Shown: positions 17,262 through 25,342, counted from the first letter of the stretch. The stretch: DNA of 64,000 bases from Ilumatobacteraceae bacterium (GCA_022843125.1 JALHOG010000012.1:27645-91644), one strand, 5' to 3'. Translations and numbers: made by a program. Notes: a model not told the origin generated them from the letters alone.

Positions 17262-17704
17262 CCCGGTCAGAGTTCGCCCTGATGACTGACGATGGTGGGC
17301 GACCTGTGAAGCGCGTGAAGTGCCCCGGCTGCGGTCGCGTCGTGGCGTGGGCGTTCGCATCAGGTGCAGTCGGTTGCGTTCTCTGGCACGTCAAGGAGCG
17401 AGGGCTTCGGCGTCGCGAATGGGTGAGGCAGGAGTCCGACGAGCAGGCAGTGTTGGTCACGCCGGCCGAGGAGGGGATGCGCGCAGCTCACGGCGGAGGG
17501 GTTGACAGCCACGTCTTCTGGTTCCGTTGGGACGAGCCGATGGTGACTCCACCTCAAAGCTGCTGTGGCGATGGCGTTGCTGTGGCGACCTGCGGGAAAT
17601 GTCACGTCAGCTATGACCTCCGAGACGTTCACGCGGCGGTGAACTCGATGGTCCGGAACCGGCGGGAGTCGATCAAGCTGCGCACCCGCTTTGATACGCT
17701 GTAG
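17258..17704 (+). CDS. Zinc-ribbon-like protein of the element
   Basis: This 148-residue protein starts at a GTG overlapping the integrase stop, so it is translationally coupled to it. It has a first Cys pair in CPGCGRVVAW near residue 22 and a second group, SCCGDG followed by CGKCHVSYDL, near residues 105-120. This suggests one or two zinc ribbons. I recognise no family. Position next to integrase is where excisionases or regulators are often found, but there is no visible helix-turn-helix. Confidence 0.65.
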   Translation: MTRSEFALMTDDGGRPVKRVKCPGCGRVVAWAFASGAVGCVLWHVKERGLRRREWVRQESDEQAVLVTPAEEGMRAAHGGGVDSHVFWFRWDEPMVTPPQSCCGDGVAVATCGKCHVSYDLRDVHAAVNSMVRNRRESIKLRTRFDTL

Positions 17705-17796
17705 CTAACTGACGTCGCCTGTACGACCCCAGTGGTGACGCCCGACAGCCAGTCGGGACGCCGAGGTCGACGATGATGCACCGAGGATGGGCAGCG

Positions 17797-17817
17797 GTGA
17801 ACCCGAAAGGGGTTCAC
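17797..17817 (+). promoter_or_regulatory. Hairpin covering the ribosome-binding site of the next gene
   Basis: Perfect 8-bp arms (17797-17804 and 17810-17817) enclose a 5-nt loop. The GGGG part of the likely ribosome-binding site for the ATG at 17823 lies in and beside the right arm, so folding could lower translation. Another hairpin of 6 bp lies at 17741-17757. Confidence 0.35.
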
Positions 17818-17822
17818 TCCTC

Positions 17823-18083
17823 ATGCCCACACCTCAGCAACGTGGCAGCCTTGGCGGCCACATCCGGTGGTCGCGGACCGTCAACCGAAGCGCAGCCACT
17901 CGCCCCGCTCGCGAGAAGTCGCCCGCCTCCGTGGCGTACTGGCTCGACAAGCTCGGCCCCGAGTTCAACGAAGCCACCGACGCGCAGCGACACGCCGCCG
18001 CGGAGTCTGCCAAGAAGGCCTACTACGCCCGCCTGAGCCTCAGGGGCGTGCAGGCACGCCGCGGGAAGGCAGGCGCCGCATGA
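17823..18083 (+). CDS. Small basic hypothetical protein
   Basis: This 86-residue basic protein begins MPTPQQRGSLGGH and contains YWLDKLGPEFNEATDAQRHAAAESAKKAYYARLS, described here in two parts: a Trp/Leu helix and an Ala-rich amphipathic helix. The Arg/Lys-rich C-terminus could bind nucleic acid. It lies between the Zn-ribbon gene and the RepA-like gene of the element, and its stop overlaps the next start (ATGA). No family is recognised. Confidence 0.6.
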   Translation: MPTPQQRGSLGGHIRWSRTVNRSAATRPAREKSPASVAYWLDKLGPEFNEATDAQRHAAAESAKKAYYARLSLRGVQARRGKAGAA

Positions 18084-18253
18084 GGCCCCCTGACGCGAAA
18101 CGACCGGCGCCTCGGGGGAGTACGCCGGCCTGTCCAAACGCCGTGGGAAGCGTCGATGGCAGCTCCGACGATATCAGATCCACGCAACTTGTTGGTTGCG
18201 TTTTCGCCTGCTCGGCTCCGTGCTGGCGCTGTCCGTCAGTGGTGGCGTCATGA
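18080..18253 (+). CDS. Possible coupled mini-protein
   Basis: This 57-codon frame starts at an ATG overlapping the previous stop and ends at a TGA overlapping the next gene's ATG (18250). It is therefore linked by ATGA junctions on both sides. The product is Pro-rich at the N-terminus and has a Cys cluster near the end (GCVFACSAPCWRC). It may be a real small protein, or a passage frame that lets ribosomes reach the next gene. Confidence 0.4.
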   Translation: MRPPDAKRPAPRGSTPACPNAVGSVDGSSDDIRSTQLVGCVFACSAPCWRCPSVVAS

Positions 18254-18705
18254 CCCCGGCATGCCGCGTGTGCGGCGCGAGGGAATCACTGCGCCAGGCG
18301 CTCGCTGTTCATCTGTGCGTTGATTGCTGGTGGGACACGTTCGGCGAGGCGCACGCCCGCCACGAGCTTGCGCGCCACGGCCACGGCACGATGCTCCAGA
18401 CCGGCCGCAAGCGTCCCGACTTCGGCAACGCGTTCGCTGACTGCACGTGCACCGCGTGCAGTTATCAGGCGGTCGCACCGGTTGGTGAGCCGTGCGGCCC
18501 GTGCGTCGCCTCCGCGGAACAACAGCGGGCGTGGCAAGCCGAGAAGGTACTCACGCCGCCCGACATCGACCCCGACGACCGCAACCGTGACGGCAGGCTC
18601 AAGGCGTGGGCCGAGCGACTGGCTCGCGCCGTCGCCGCTGAGCTGATCACCGAGGCGCAGGCGCGCATGGTGCTCAAGCGGGAGGTGCGTCATGCAGCAG
18701 CCTGA
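18250..18705 (+). CDS. Cys-rich zinc-binding protein of the element
   Basis: This 151-residue protein has several CxxC knuckles: CRVCGARES at the N-terminus, HLCVDCWWDTF, DCTCTAC and EPCGPCVASAEQQRAW. It probably binds two zincs. The C-terminal third is a charged helix (LKAWAERLARAVAAELI). It immediately precedes and overlaps by 14 bp the RepA-like ATPase gene. A role in replication initiation, as a primase-like zinc protein, is possible but unproven. Confidence 0.65.
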   Translation: MTPACRVCGARESLRQALAVHLCVDCWWDTFGEAHARHELARHGHGTMLQTGRKRPDFGNAFADCTCTACSYQAVAPVGEPCGPCVASAEQQRAWQAEKVLTPPDIDPDDRNRDGRLKAWAERLARAVAAELITEAQARMVLKREVRHAAA

Positions 18706-19717
18706 CTCACCGCTCGACGTGTTCGATCGAACACTCGGGGCAGAGAGCCACGACGCGCCCATCACCCCGGCCGAGATGATCCGCTCGAAGCTGGTCACCA
18801 CCGATCAGCTCCGCGGCATGCCGCGACCGCAACCGTTGATCGACGGGTGGCTCAACCTCGACTCACTCGCGATGGTGTACGGGCCGAGTGGTGGCGGCAA
18901 GACGCACGTCGTGATGGATATCGCCAACACGGTCAGCGCCCGCCGGTTCTGGCACGCCAACGCGGTCACGAACGGTGGCGTGCTGTACGTGCTCGCGGAA
19001 GGCGCCCCAGGTGCCAGCCTGCGCGTTACGGCGTGGGAGAGGCACCACGGCGTCACATCGGCGGTCACGTGGCACCCCGGCGCAATCAGCGTGTTCTCCG
19101 ACGCATGGGCGGCAGGACTCGCCGAGGTCGTCGCCGAGCTGCGCCCGGTGCTCGTCGTCATCGACACCTACGCCCGCGCCACCGTCGGCATGGAGGAAAA
19201 CGGCACCAAGGACACCGGCATCACCGTCGAGCACCTCGACATGATCCGCCAGGCCGCAGGGTCGTGCGTGCTTATCGTCCACCACGCCGGGAAGGACGTC
19301 ACCAAGGGTGCTCGCGGGAACAGCGCGCTCAAGGGAGCGATGGACACCGAGATCGAAGTCGTCGGTGGCGACGGTCGGATCAAGGTCAGCAACACCAAGC
19401 AGAAAGACGCACCTGAAGCCGCGCCGCTGCACTTCAAGCTCACCCCGGTACCGGACACCGACTCCGTCGTCATCGAGCAGGCCGGAGCGCGCATCGAAGG
19501 CGACGACCTGACTGCGGCAGCATTCGACACCCTCAAAGCGCTCCGCGACATCGACGTCACCGAAGGCGTGTCCGCAACAGCATGGCGAGCCGCCGCCGAC
19601 GCCACCGAGCGCACGTTCTACCGGCACCGGTCAGGACTGCTCCAGCACGGCCACGTCGTCAACATCGGGACCGACACCAGACCCCGATATCGGCCCGTCG
19701 ACGAGGTCGAGGAATGA
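18692..19717 (+). CDS. RepA-like AAA/RecA-fold ATPase
   Basis: This 341-residue ATPase has the RecA fold used by plasmid RepA helicases and phage replication proteins. Walker A is GPSGGGKT at residues 64-71; Walker B is VLVVIDTYARA near 150-160; LIVHHAGKD near 195 is the typical sensor region. The C-terminal about 70 residues look like a winged-helix domain (ATAWRAAADATERTFYRHRS). It is probably the replication initiator or helicase of the element. A good ribosome-binding site (GGGAGG) precedes the ATG. The repeat-rich segment at 19744-19809 directly follows. Confidence 0.85.
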   Translation: MQQPDSPLDVFDRTLGAESHDAPITPAEMIRSKLVTTDQLRGMPRPQPLIDGWLNLDSLAMVYGPSGGGKTHVVMDIANTVSARRFWHANAVTNGGVLYVLAEGAPGASLRVTAWERHHGVTSAVTWHPGAISVFSDAWAAGLAEVVAELRPVLVVIDTYARATVGMEENGTKDTGITVEHLDMIRQAAGSCVLIVHHAGKDVTKGARGNSALKGAMDTEIEVVGGDGRIKVSNTKQKDAPEAAPLHFKLTPVPDTDSVVIEQAGARIEGDDLTAAAFDTLKALRDIDVTEGVSATAWRAAADATERTFYRHRSGLLQHGHVVNIGTDTRPRYRPVDEVEE

Positions 19718-19743
19718 ACGGGGACGAGGTGCCACCAATGCCT

Positions 19744-19809
19744 TTCACTGCCAGCCCAAGGGCTGCTGGCAGTGAAGACATGTCATTGGCACTGCCAAAG
19801 ACATGTCAT
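19744..19809. repeat. Nested inverted and direct repeats after the RepA-like gene
   Basis: A 12-bp inverted repeat (19744-19755 with 19765-19776) is followed by two copies of AGACATGTCAT (19776-19786 and 19799-19809), each containing the palindrome GACATGTC, 23 bp apart. Between them is TTGGC-ACT-GCCAA. This density of repeats next to a replication ATPase suggests an origin or a regulator binding site. Confidence 0.55.
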
Positions 19810-19845
19810 GGCAGTAAATCCCGCCTCCCAACAAAGGAAAGCACC

Positions 19846-20217
19846 ATGACCCGCAAATCCACCGAGCCGATTCCGACCGACCATCCGGCGTGGCGACGGC
19901 TGTATGAGTCGTACGCGTGGGCGATCCCGAGGCGAAGCATCGCGGCCGATGCTGCGACGATGCGGGACGTCGCCTCGTCGTTCGACGAGTTCATTGGCGC
20001 GTTCCGGTGCGGCGCGTTGCGGGCGGCGCCGTGGGTGCAGACGGATGGGCTCTACATCGACGTGGAGCTGCGGACCGTCGACGGGTGGGTTCCGGTGGTC
20101 CGCACTCATCATCTGAATCTCGGGCTGGAGCTTTCGGAACTCGCCGCGGATGCGTGGCTCGCCGATCAGCTCGGCCGCGTCGATATCGACGTTCCCGACG
20201 TGCCACCCGCGGCGTGA
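19846..20217 (+). CDS. Hypothetical protein of the element
   Basis: This 123-residue protein starts at an ATG seven bases after AAAGGA. It is rich in aromatic residues (WRRLYESYAWAIP, GWVPVVRTHH) and acidic near its C-terminus (VDIDVPDVP). It sits just before the capsid promoter and after the repeat region. I do not recognise it; it has no visible feature of a small terminase, though its position would fit a late-gene activator or TerS. Confidence 0.65.
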   Translation: MTRKSTEPIPTDHPAWRRLYESYAWAIPRRSIAADAATMRDVASSFDEFIGAFRCGALRAAPWVQTDGLYIDVELRTVDGWVPVVRTHHLNLGLELSELAADAWLADQLGRVDIDVPDVPPAA

Positions 20218-20224
20218 GATCGTC

Positions 20225-20262
20225 GCCCGGTCCGGGACGCGTGGCGCCTCGCCGGACCGGGC
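20225..20262 (+). terminator. Hairpin ending the early gene block
   Basis: Arms 20225-20235 and 20252-20262 are perfect 11-bp inverted repeats of GC-only character with a 16-nt spacer. It begins 8 bp after the stop of the preceding gene and lies directly before the capsid promoter, so it probably separates early and late transcription. Confidence 0.65.
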
Positions 20263-20265
20263 GGC

Positions 20266-20291
20266 ATACCCCTAGGGGTATCTGCTATAGT
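20266..20291 (+). promoter_or_regulatory. Capsid-operon promoter overlapping a TACCCC/GGGGTA palindrome
   Basis: The 16-bp perfect palindrome ATACCCCTAGGGGTAT (20266-20281) ends 4 bp before a good -10 element, TATAGT (20286-20291). The palindrome covers the position of the -35 region, so a bound protein would block transcription. The shape resembles the operators of CsoR-family repressors. The capsid ATG is 40 bp further on. Confidence 0.6.
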
Positions 20292-20331
20292 GGGGGGTGA
20301 GGCGCCACCTCGTACAACCGAAGGACCCCCC

Positions 20332-21573
20332 ATGGCGCTTATCGACGATCTGCGCGCAACGCGCACCCAGGCCCGCTCGCGGGCCGACGAAATCCTGACC
20401 CGTGCGTCCACCGAAGGACGCGACCTCACCCCGACCGAAGCGACCGAGTACGCAGCGCGCACCGCCGAAGCCCGCGACGCTGACGACGCGATCGAGCAGC
20501 GACTCGCGGACGAGGTCGCCGAGCTGCGTGCGGCTTCGACCCGTACCGCTCACCGCGAGACCCCGACGTCACCGGTGCTCACCCGGGACCAGTCGGTTGC
20601 GGACTGGTGCCGCGGTCAAGGCCTCGTCACCCGCGACGACGTCCCGCTGTCGTTCGATCGCTACCTGCGCGGCATGGCGACCGGTGAATGGTCCGGCGCC
20701 GATGAGGAACGTGCGCTGTCGGGCGGCACGCTCACCGCGGGCGGCCACCTGGTGCCGACCCCGCTGTCGGCGCGAGTGATCGACCTCGCCCGCAACGCAA
20801 CGCGTGTGATGCAGGCCGGCGCGGTCACGGTGCCGATGACCTCCTCGACGCTCAAGCTCGCCCGCCTGACCGGCGAGGGCTCGCCCGGTTGGAAGACGGA
20901 GAACGCAGCGATCACCGCGAACGCCGATCTCAGCTTCGACGCGGTCACGTTCACGGCCCGCACGCTGACGCGTGTCGTGACGCTGTCCGTCGAACTGTTC
21001 GAAGACGCGGACCCGTCATCGGGTGACGTCATCGCCCGGTCGTTCGCGGAGCAGATCGCGCTCGAAGTCGACCGGGTCGCGCTGCGCGGCACCGGCACCG
21101 CCCCCGAGCCTCGTGGCGTGCTGAACACCGCAGGGATCACGACCACCCCGCATGGTGCCAACGGTGGCGCCATCGCGAACTACGACTGGTGGCTCGACGC
21201 CATCGGCGCTGTCCGGAACGCGAACTTCGAACCAACTGCACACATTCAGGCGCCCCGCTCGACGACGTCGCTGTCCAAGCTCAAGGACACGACGAACGCG
21301 TACCTCGCTCGGCCCGATGGGCTGCTCCCGATGCTGTCGACCCGACAGGTTCCGACCAACCTCACGGTCGGCACCTCGAACGACTGCTCCGAGGTCTACA
21401 CCGGGCAGTGGGATCAGCTCATGATCGGCATGCGCACCGATCTGCGGATCGAGTTTCTCCGGGAGCGTTACCTCGCCGACAACCTCCAATACGCGTTCCT
21501 CGCGTATCTGCGGATGGACGTGCAAGTAGCGCAGCCCGCTGCGTTCGTCGTCGACGTGGGCGTGAGGGCCTGA
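20332..21573 (+). CDS. HK97-family major capsid protein
   Basis: This 413-residue protein has the layout of HK97 gp5. The first about 95 residues form a charged coiled-coil scaffold (delta domain: LIDDLRATRTQARSRADEIL). It is followed by the capsid fold with LSGGTLTAGGHLVPTPL, the E-loop and P-domain segments, GTGTAPEPRGVLN, and the C-terminal FLAYLRMDVQVAQPAAFVV. The scaffold would be removed by the protease encoded two genes downstream. The ATG at 20332 follows GAAGGA. It is the first gene of a tightly packed head-and-packaging operon. Confidence 0.95.
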   Translation: MALIDDLRATRTQARSRADEILTRASTEGRDLTPTEATEYAARTAEARDADDAIEQRLADEVAELRAASTRTAHRETPTSPVLTRDQSVADWCRGQGLVTRDDVPLSFDRYLRGMATGEWSGADEERALSGGTLTAGGHLVPTPLSARVIDLARNATRVMQAGAVTVPMTSSTLKLARLTGEGSPGWKTENAAITANADLSFDAVTFTARTLTRVVTLSVELFEDADPSSGDVIARSFAEQIALEVDRVALRGTGTAPEPRGVLNTAGITTTPHGANGGAIANYDWWLDAIGAVRNANFEPTAHIQAPRSTTSLSKLKDTTNAYLARPDGLLPMLSTRQVPTNLTVGTSNDCSEVYTGQWDQLMIGMRTDLRIEFLRERYLADNLQYAFLAYLRMDVQVAQPAAFVVDVGVRA

Positions 21574-21574
21574 T

Positions 21575-22696
21575 ATGGCGTGGCTGCGCCGGCGCGGGCG
21601 CAGCGAAACCCGCGCCGACCTCACCATCGCCGACGTGCTCGACCTCGACCGGCCGGGCGACTTCGCACACATCGGACAACACGTCACCGCCGATCGAGCG
21701 ATGCGCCTGTCCGCGGTGTGGGCATGCGTCCGACTACTCGCTGACACCATCTCGACGTTCCCGCTCGACGTGTACCGCCGCGCCCCGAGCGGGACTGCCG
21801 AGCAGATCGCCACCCCGCCGCTGTTCGCGTCCCCAGCGGCCGGGGTGGCACTGCACGAATGGCTCTACCAAGTCGTCGTGTCGCTGCTGCTGCGCGGCAA
21901 CGCGTACGGCATCGTCACCGCCCGCTCAGGCGCCGCGATGCGTCCGTCGCAGATCGAGATCGTGAACCCCGACCTCGTCACCGTGACGGTCGAACCCGAC
22001 GGCATGGTCACCTACCGGTTCCGTGGTGTCGTGATCGACCGGGCCGACATCTGGCACGTTCGTGCGTTCGCGTTCCCCGGCTCACCGACCGGTCTGTCAC
22101 CCGTCGCATACGCGGCTGCTTCCATCGGGGTCGGGCTCGCCGCGACCCGCTACGCCGGGCAGTTCTTCGAAGAAGGCGCGCACCCGACCGGCATCCTGAC
22201 GTCGCAGGACATTCTGTCCGCCGATACCGCCCTCATGGCGAAGGAACGATTCAAGGCAACCACCCGCGGCAAGCGTGAACCGCTCGTGCTGGGGAACGGC
22301 TTCACGTACGCCCCGCTGCAGGTCTCACCCGAGGACGCGCAGTTGCTCGACGTGCAACGCTTCACCGTTGCCGAGGTCGCGCGCATCTTCGGCGTGCCAC
22401 CCGAGATGATCGGCGGAGAGGCGGGCAACAGCCTCACCTACGCCAACGTCGAAGGACGCGCGCTCGACTTCCTCCGGTACTCCGTGAACCCGTGGATCGT
22501 GCGGCTCGAGACCGCGCTCGGCCAACTCCTGCCACGCACCCACTACGTCAAGCTCAACCCCGGCGCGCTGCTGCGTTCGACCACCGCCGAACGCTACGAA
22601 GCGCACCGCGTCGCGCTCGATGCCGGGTTCCTCACCGTCGACGAGGTCCGCGCCCTCGAAGACCTCCCCCCGCTCCCCACAGGAATCGCCGCATGA
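21575..22696 (+). CDS. Phage portal protein (HK97 type)
   Basis: This 373-residue portal protein would form the 12-fold DNA entry ring of the procapsid. Family motifs include SAVWACVRLLADTISTFPLDVY near residues 46-65, LLLRGNAYG, and the C-terminal VAEVARIFGVPPEMIGG followed by TYANVE. It starts one base after the capsid stop and ends in an ATGA overlap with the protease gene. Confidence 0.95.
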   Translation: MAWLRRRGRSETRADLTIADVLDLDRPGDFAHIGQHVTADRAMRLSAVWACVRLLADTISTFPLDVYRRAPSGTAEQIATPPLFASPAAGVALHEWLYQVVVSLLLRGNAYGIVTARSGAAMRPSQIEIVNPDLVTVTVEPDGMVTYRFRGVVIDRADIWHVRAFAFPGSPTGLSPVAYAAASIGVGLAATRYAGQFFEEGAHPTGILTSQDILSADTALMAKERFKATTRGKREPLVLGNGFTYAPLQVSPEDAQLLDVQRFTVAEVARIFGVPPEMIGGEAGNSLTYANVEGRALDFLRYSVNPWIVRLETALGQLLPRTHYVKLNPGALLRSTTAERYEAHRVALDAGFLTVDEVRALEDLPPLPTGIAA

Positions 22697-23205
22697 CCCT
22701 CGAAGTCCGCACCGCCACCACCACCCTCGAACTCCGCGACGACGGCCGCACCCTCGTCGGGCTCGCCGTCCCGTACAACGTCGAGACCCGCATCGGCTCC
22801 TACGTCGAGTCGTTCGCACCCGGAGCGTTCGACGGCACCGACCCCGCCACCGTCCCCGTGCTCGCTGCGCACAACAGGACCGAGCTCCCCATCGGCCGAG
22901 CACTGTCGCTCACCGACACCCCCGCCGGTCTCGCCGTCGAGCTGCGCATCAGCCAAACCGCTTACGGCGACGACGTGCTCGCCCTCGTCCGTGACGGCGC
23001 AGCGACGGGCCTGTCGATCGGGTTTCAACCCGTCGAGGGTGGCGACCGCTGGAACCGGGACCGGACCAAGGTGACCCGCACCCGTGCCAACCTCGTCGAG
23101 ATCAGCGTCGTGGGGTTCCCCGCCTACCTCGACGCACGCATCGCCGCGGTCCGCACCGCGCTCCACCACCACACGCCGAGGCTCACGCTCGCCCGCTTGC
23201 GATGA
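22693..23205 (+). CDS. HK97-family prohead protease
   Basis: This 170-residue serine protease resembles HK97 gp4. Catalytic His60 is in VLAAHNRTELP and Ser108 is in GLSIGFQP; GRAL and LVEISVVGFPA are typical family segments. It should cleave the scaffold from the capsid protein and then itself. It is coupled by ATGA overlaps to the portal gene upstream and the HNH gene downstream. Confidence 0.93.
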   Translation: MTLEVRTATTTLELRDDGRTLVGLAVPYNVETRIGSYVESFAPGAFDGTDPATVPVLAAHNRTELPIGRALSLTDTPAGLAVELRISQTAYGDDVLALVRDGAATGLSIGFQPVEGGDRWNRDRTKVTRTRANLVEISVVGFPAYLDARIAAVRTALHHHTPRLTLARLR

Positions 23206-23555
23206 GGCTCGCACGCCCCTGCCTGGCCTGCGGTCAGCCCAGCCGCAACGGCCCACGCTGCGAACAGTGCGCTCCACGCACCACGACCGAACGCGGCTAC
23301 GGCGCAGCATGGCAACGCCTCGCCCGCAACGCCATCGCCCGACAGCCCTACTGCTCGACCTGCGGTGCCACCGACGACCTGACCGGCGACCACGTCCACC
23401 CGCTCGCCCGCGGCGGCACGATGCACGGCTCGATCGACGTGCTGTGCCGCTCGTGCAACAGCCGCAAAGGCGCCGCCAGTTCTGACCACGCAGCACCACG
23501 CATGACCCTGTCAGGCCGAGAGCCGATCACACACCGTGGCGAGGCGATCGCGTGA
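23202..23555 (+). CDS. HNH endonuclease
   Basis: This 117-residue protein has two N-terminal Cys pairs (CLAC and CEQC), then an HNH nuclease core: CSTCGATDDLTGDHVHPLARGG and CRSCNSRKG. Phage HNH proteins next to large terminases assist the cleavage of DNA during packaging at cos sites. That suggests this element makes defined ends. It overlaps both neighbours by 4 bp. Confidence 0.92.
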   Translation: MRLARPCLACGQPSRNGPRCEQCAPRTTTERGYGAAWQRLARNAIARQPYCSTCGATDDLTGDHVHPLARGGTMHGSIDVLCRSCNSRKGAASSDHAAPRMTLSGREPITHRGEAIA

Positions 23556-25003
23556 AGGCCGGACCCAAAGCCGCGGTCCGTTCCGACCCGCTCGACCTCG
23601 ACGACCTCCCCGCGTCCGGTGCCGAACGCGTCGCCCAGTTCATTGAGCGCTACGTCGTCACACCCAAGGGCACCGGCGCACGGCAGGCGTTCCACGTACG
23701 ACCCTGGCAGAAGTCCCTCATTGCGTCCGTGTTCGACGATCCCCGCCCCCGCCTCGCCCTCTGGGCGCTCCCACGCGGGAACGGCAAGAGCACCATCTCC
23801 GCGGCGCTCGGCCTCTACGGCCTCCACGGCGACAACGAGGAAGGCGCCTCCGTCGTCGTCGTCGCCGCCGACGAACGACAGGCCGGCATCGTGTTCAACA
23901 CCGCCGTCCGCATGACCCAGCTCTCCGACCCGCTGCTCGAACGAACCCAGGTTTACAAAGACCGGCTCTACGTCCCTGCGACGGGCTCCACGTTCGCAGT
24001 GCTCCCCGCCGAACCGCACCGCCTCGAAGGTCTCGACCCGTCACTCGCGATCATCGACGAAATCGGCGTCGTCGATCGCCGCGTGTTCGAAGTCGTCGCG
24101 CTCGCCGCAGGCAAACGCGCACAGTCCCTCACCCTGTGCATCGGCACCCCGTCACCCGACCCCGAACAGTCCGTGATGAACGACCTCCGGCGCCAAGCGA
24201 TCGAAGCACCCGACCCAAGCTTCGCCCTCGTCGAATACACCAGCGACCCGACACACCCTGTCGACTGCGAACACTGCTGGGCACTCGCGAACCCCGGCCT
24301 CGACGACCTGCTCCACCGCGACGCCATGCTCGCCCTCCTCCCACCCCGCACCCGCGAGTCGACGTTCCGCCGCGCACGGCTCGGCCAATGGATCGACCAA
24401 GTCCCCGAACCCTGGCTCCCACCAGGAACATGGGACACGCTCACCACCGCCCGCACCATCGACGACGGCGCCGACGTCGTGCTCGGATTCGACGGCTCCC
24501 ACAACGGCGACTCAACCGCCATCGTCGCCGCCACCATCGACCCCGTCCCGCACCTCGAAGTCGTCGCGTGCTGGGAACGAACCACCGACACCCCAGCCGA
24601 CTGGCAAGTGCCAATCGCCAACGTCGAGCAGACACTCCGCGACGCCTGCGCCCGCTGGCAGGTCCGCGAGATCGCCGCCGACCCGTTCCGCTGGGCCCGC
24701 ACACTCCAAACCCTCGACGCCGAAGGCCTCCCCGTCGTCGAGTACCCACAGACCCCCGCACGCATGACGCCCGCCACCACCACGTTCTACGAAGCGGTCA
24801 CGAACAGCACCGTCACGCACAACGGCGACCCCCGCCTCGCCCGCCACATCGCCAACGCCACCGTCCGCACGGACGCCCGCGGCACCCGACTGAGCAAGGA
24901 ACACAAGCACTCAGGCCGGCGCATCGACCTCGCCATCGCCGCCGTCATGGCCCACGACCGCGCCGCGGTGCACTCGACGCGGTCAGTTCTTCAGGTGTGG
25001 TGA
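23552..25003 (+). CDS. terL: Terminase large subunit
   Basis: This 483-residue packaging motor has an N-terminal ATPase with Walker A LPRGNGKST (residues 73-81) and Walker B LAIIDE (165-170). A C-terminal RNase-H-like nuclease starts at LGFDGSHNGDST near residue 310, and the late nuclease Asp is in GRRIDLAIAAVMA. The length is normal. It begins with GTG overlapping the HNH stop. It is the last gene of the head operon, whereas in most phages it is the first. Confidence 0.95.
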   Translation: MKAGPKAAVRSDPLDLDDLPASGAERVAQFIERYVVTPKGTGARQAFHVRPWQKSLIASVFDDPRPRLALWALPRGNGKSTISAALGLYGLHGDNEEGASVVVVAADERQAGIVFNTAVRMTQLSDPLLERTQVYKDRLYVPATGSTFAVLPAEPHRLEGLDPSLAIIDEIGVVDRRVFEVVALAAGKRAQSLTLCIGTPSPDPEQSVMNDLRRQAIEAPDPSFALVEYTSDPTHPVDCEHCWALANPGLDDLLHRDAMLALLPPRTRESTFRRARLGQWIDQVPEPWLPPGTWDTLTTARTIDDGADVVLGFDGSHNGDSTAIVAATIDPVPHLEVVACWERTTDTPADWQVPIANVEQTLRDACARWQVREIAADPFRWARTLQTLDAEGLPVVEYPQTPARMTPATTTFYEAVTNSTVTHNGDPRLARHIANATVRTDARGTRLSKEHKHSGRRIDLAIAAVMAHDRAAVHSTRSVLQVW

Positions 25004-25010
25004 CTCGTGT

Positions 25011-25190
25011 TCAGGTTCCGAACACCGGATTCGCCGGGCGCCGCGTGTACTCGCCGCACCAGTCGTCCTCGCTCACATGCGGCCAGATCGCCACGTGGCC
25101 GGAATCGGAGGGGAGTGGCGCATTCCGCCGACACTGCTCCTCCTCCGGCTCGTAGAACTTGCACGTGTCACATCCCGCGATCTGGCTCAT
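25011..25190 (-). CDS. Small Cys-rich protein, antisense to the head operon
   Basis: This 59-residue frame on the minus strand starts at ATG 25190. It reads as a compact zinc-knuckle-like protein: CDTCKFYEP near residues 7-15, EEQCRRNAPLP, IWPHV and DDWCGEYTRR. The C-x2-C-FYEP...CRRN...DWCGE pattern is one I recall from small proteins carried by phages and mobile elements. It is convergent with terL, 7 bp apart, and is the only minus-strand gene of the element. Confidence 0.65.
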   Translation of the reverse strand: MSQIAGCDTCKFYEPEEEQCRRNAPLPSDSGHVAIWPHVSEDDWCGEYTRRPANPVFGT

Positions 25191-25299
25191 GCAGGAACCC
25201 TACGACACGCCTACGGTGTCGACGGCGTAGTTGGCGGCTGGCCGCATTCAAGTTGCTGGAACACCGGGCCGATCCGTACGGTTGGACAGTGTCACACCC

Positions 25300-25342
25300 T
25301 TGTGCACAAGATGCACACAGTTAACCCACAAGACAATCCACA
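25300..25342. other. Cluster of DnaA-box-like 9-mers
   Basis: TTGTGCACA (25300-25308), ATGCACACA (25311-25319) and CAATCCACA (25334-25342) lie in 43 bp, with TTAACCCACA between them. Each is one to three bases from the actinobacterial DnaA box TTGTCCACA. The 212-bp gap 25191-25402 also holds an 8-bp hairpin at 25359-25380 and a 17-codon frame at 25353-25406; no larger gene is seen. Confidence 0.35.

Noticed and set aside
19846..20217. Small terminase subunit
   Set aside because: Position before the head genes would fit, but no helix-turn-helix or TerS-like pattern is visible, so it is left as unknown.
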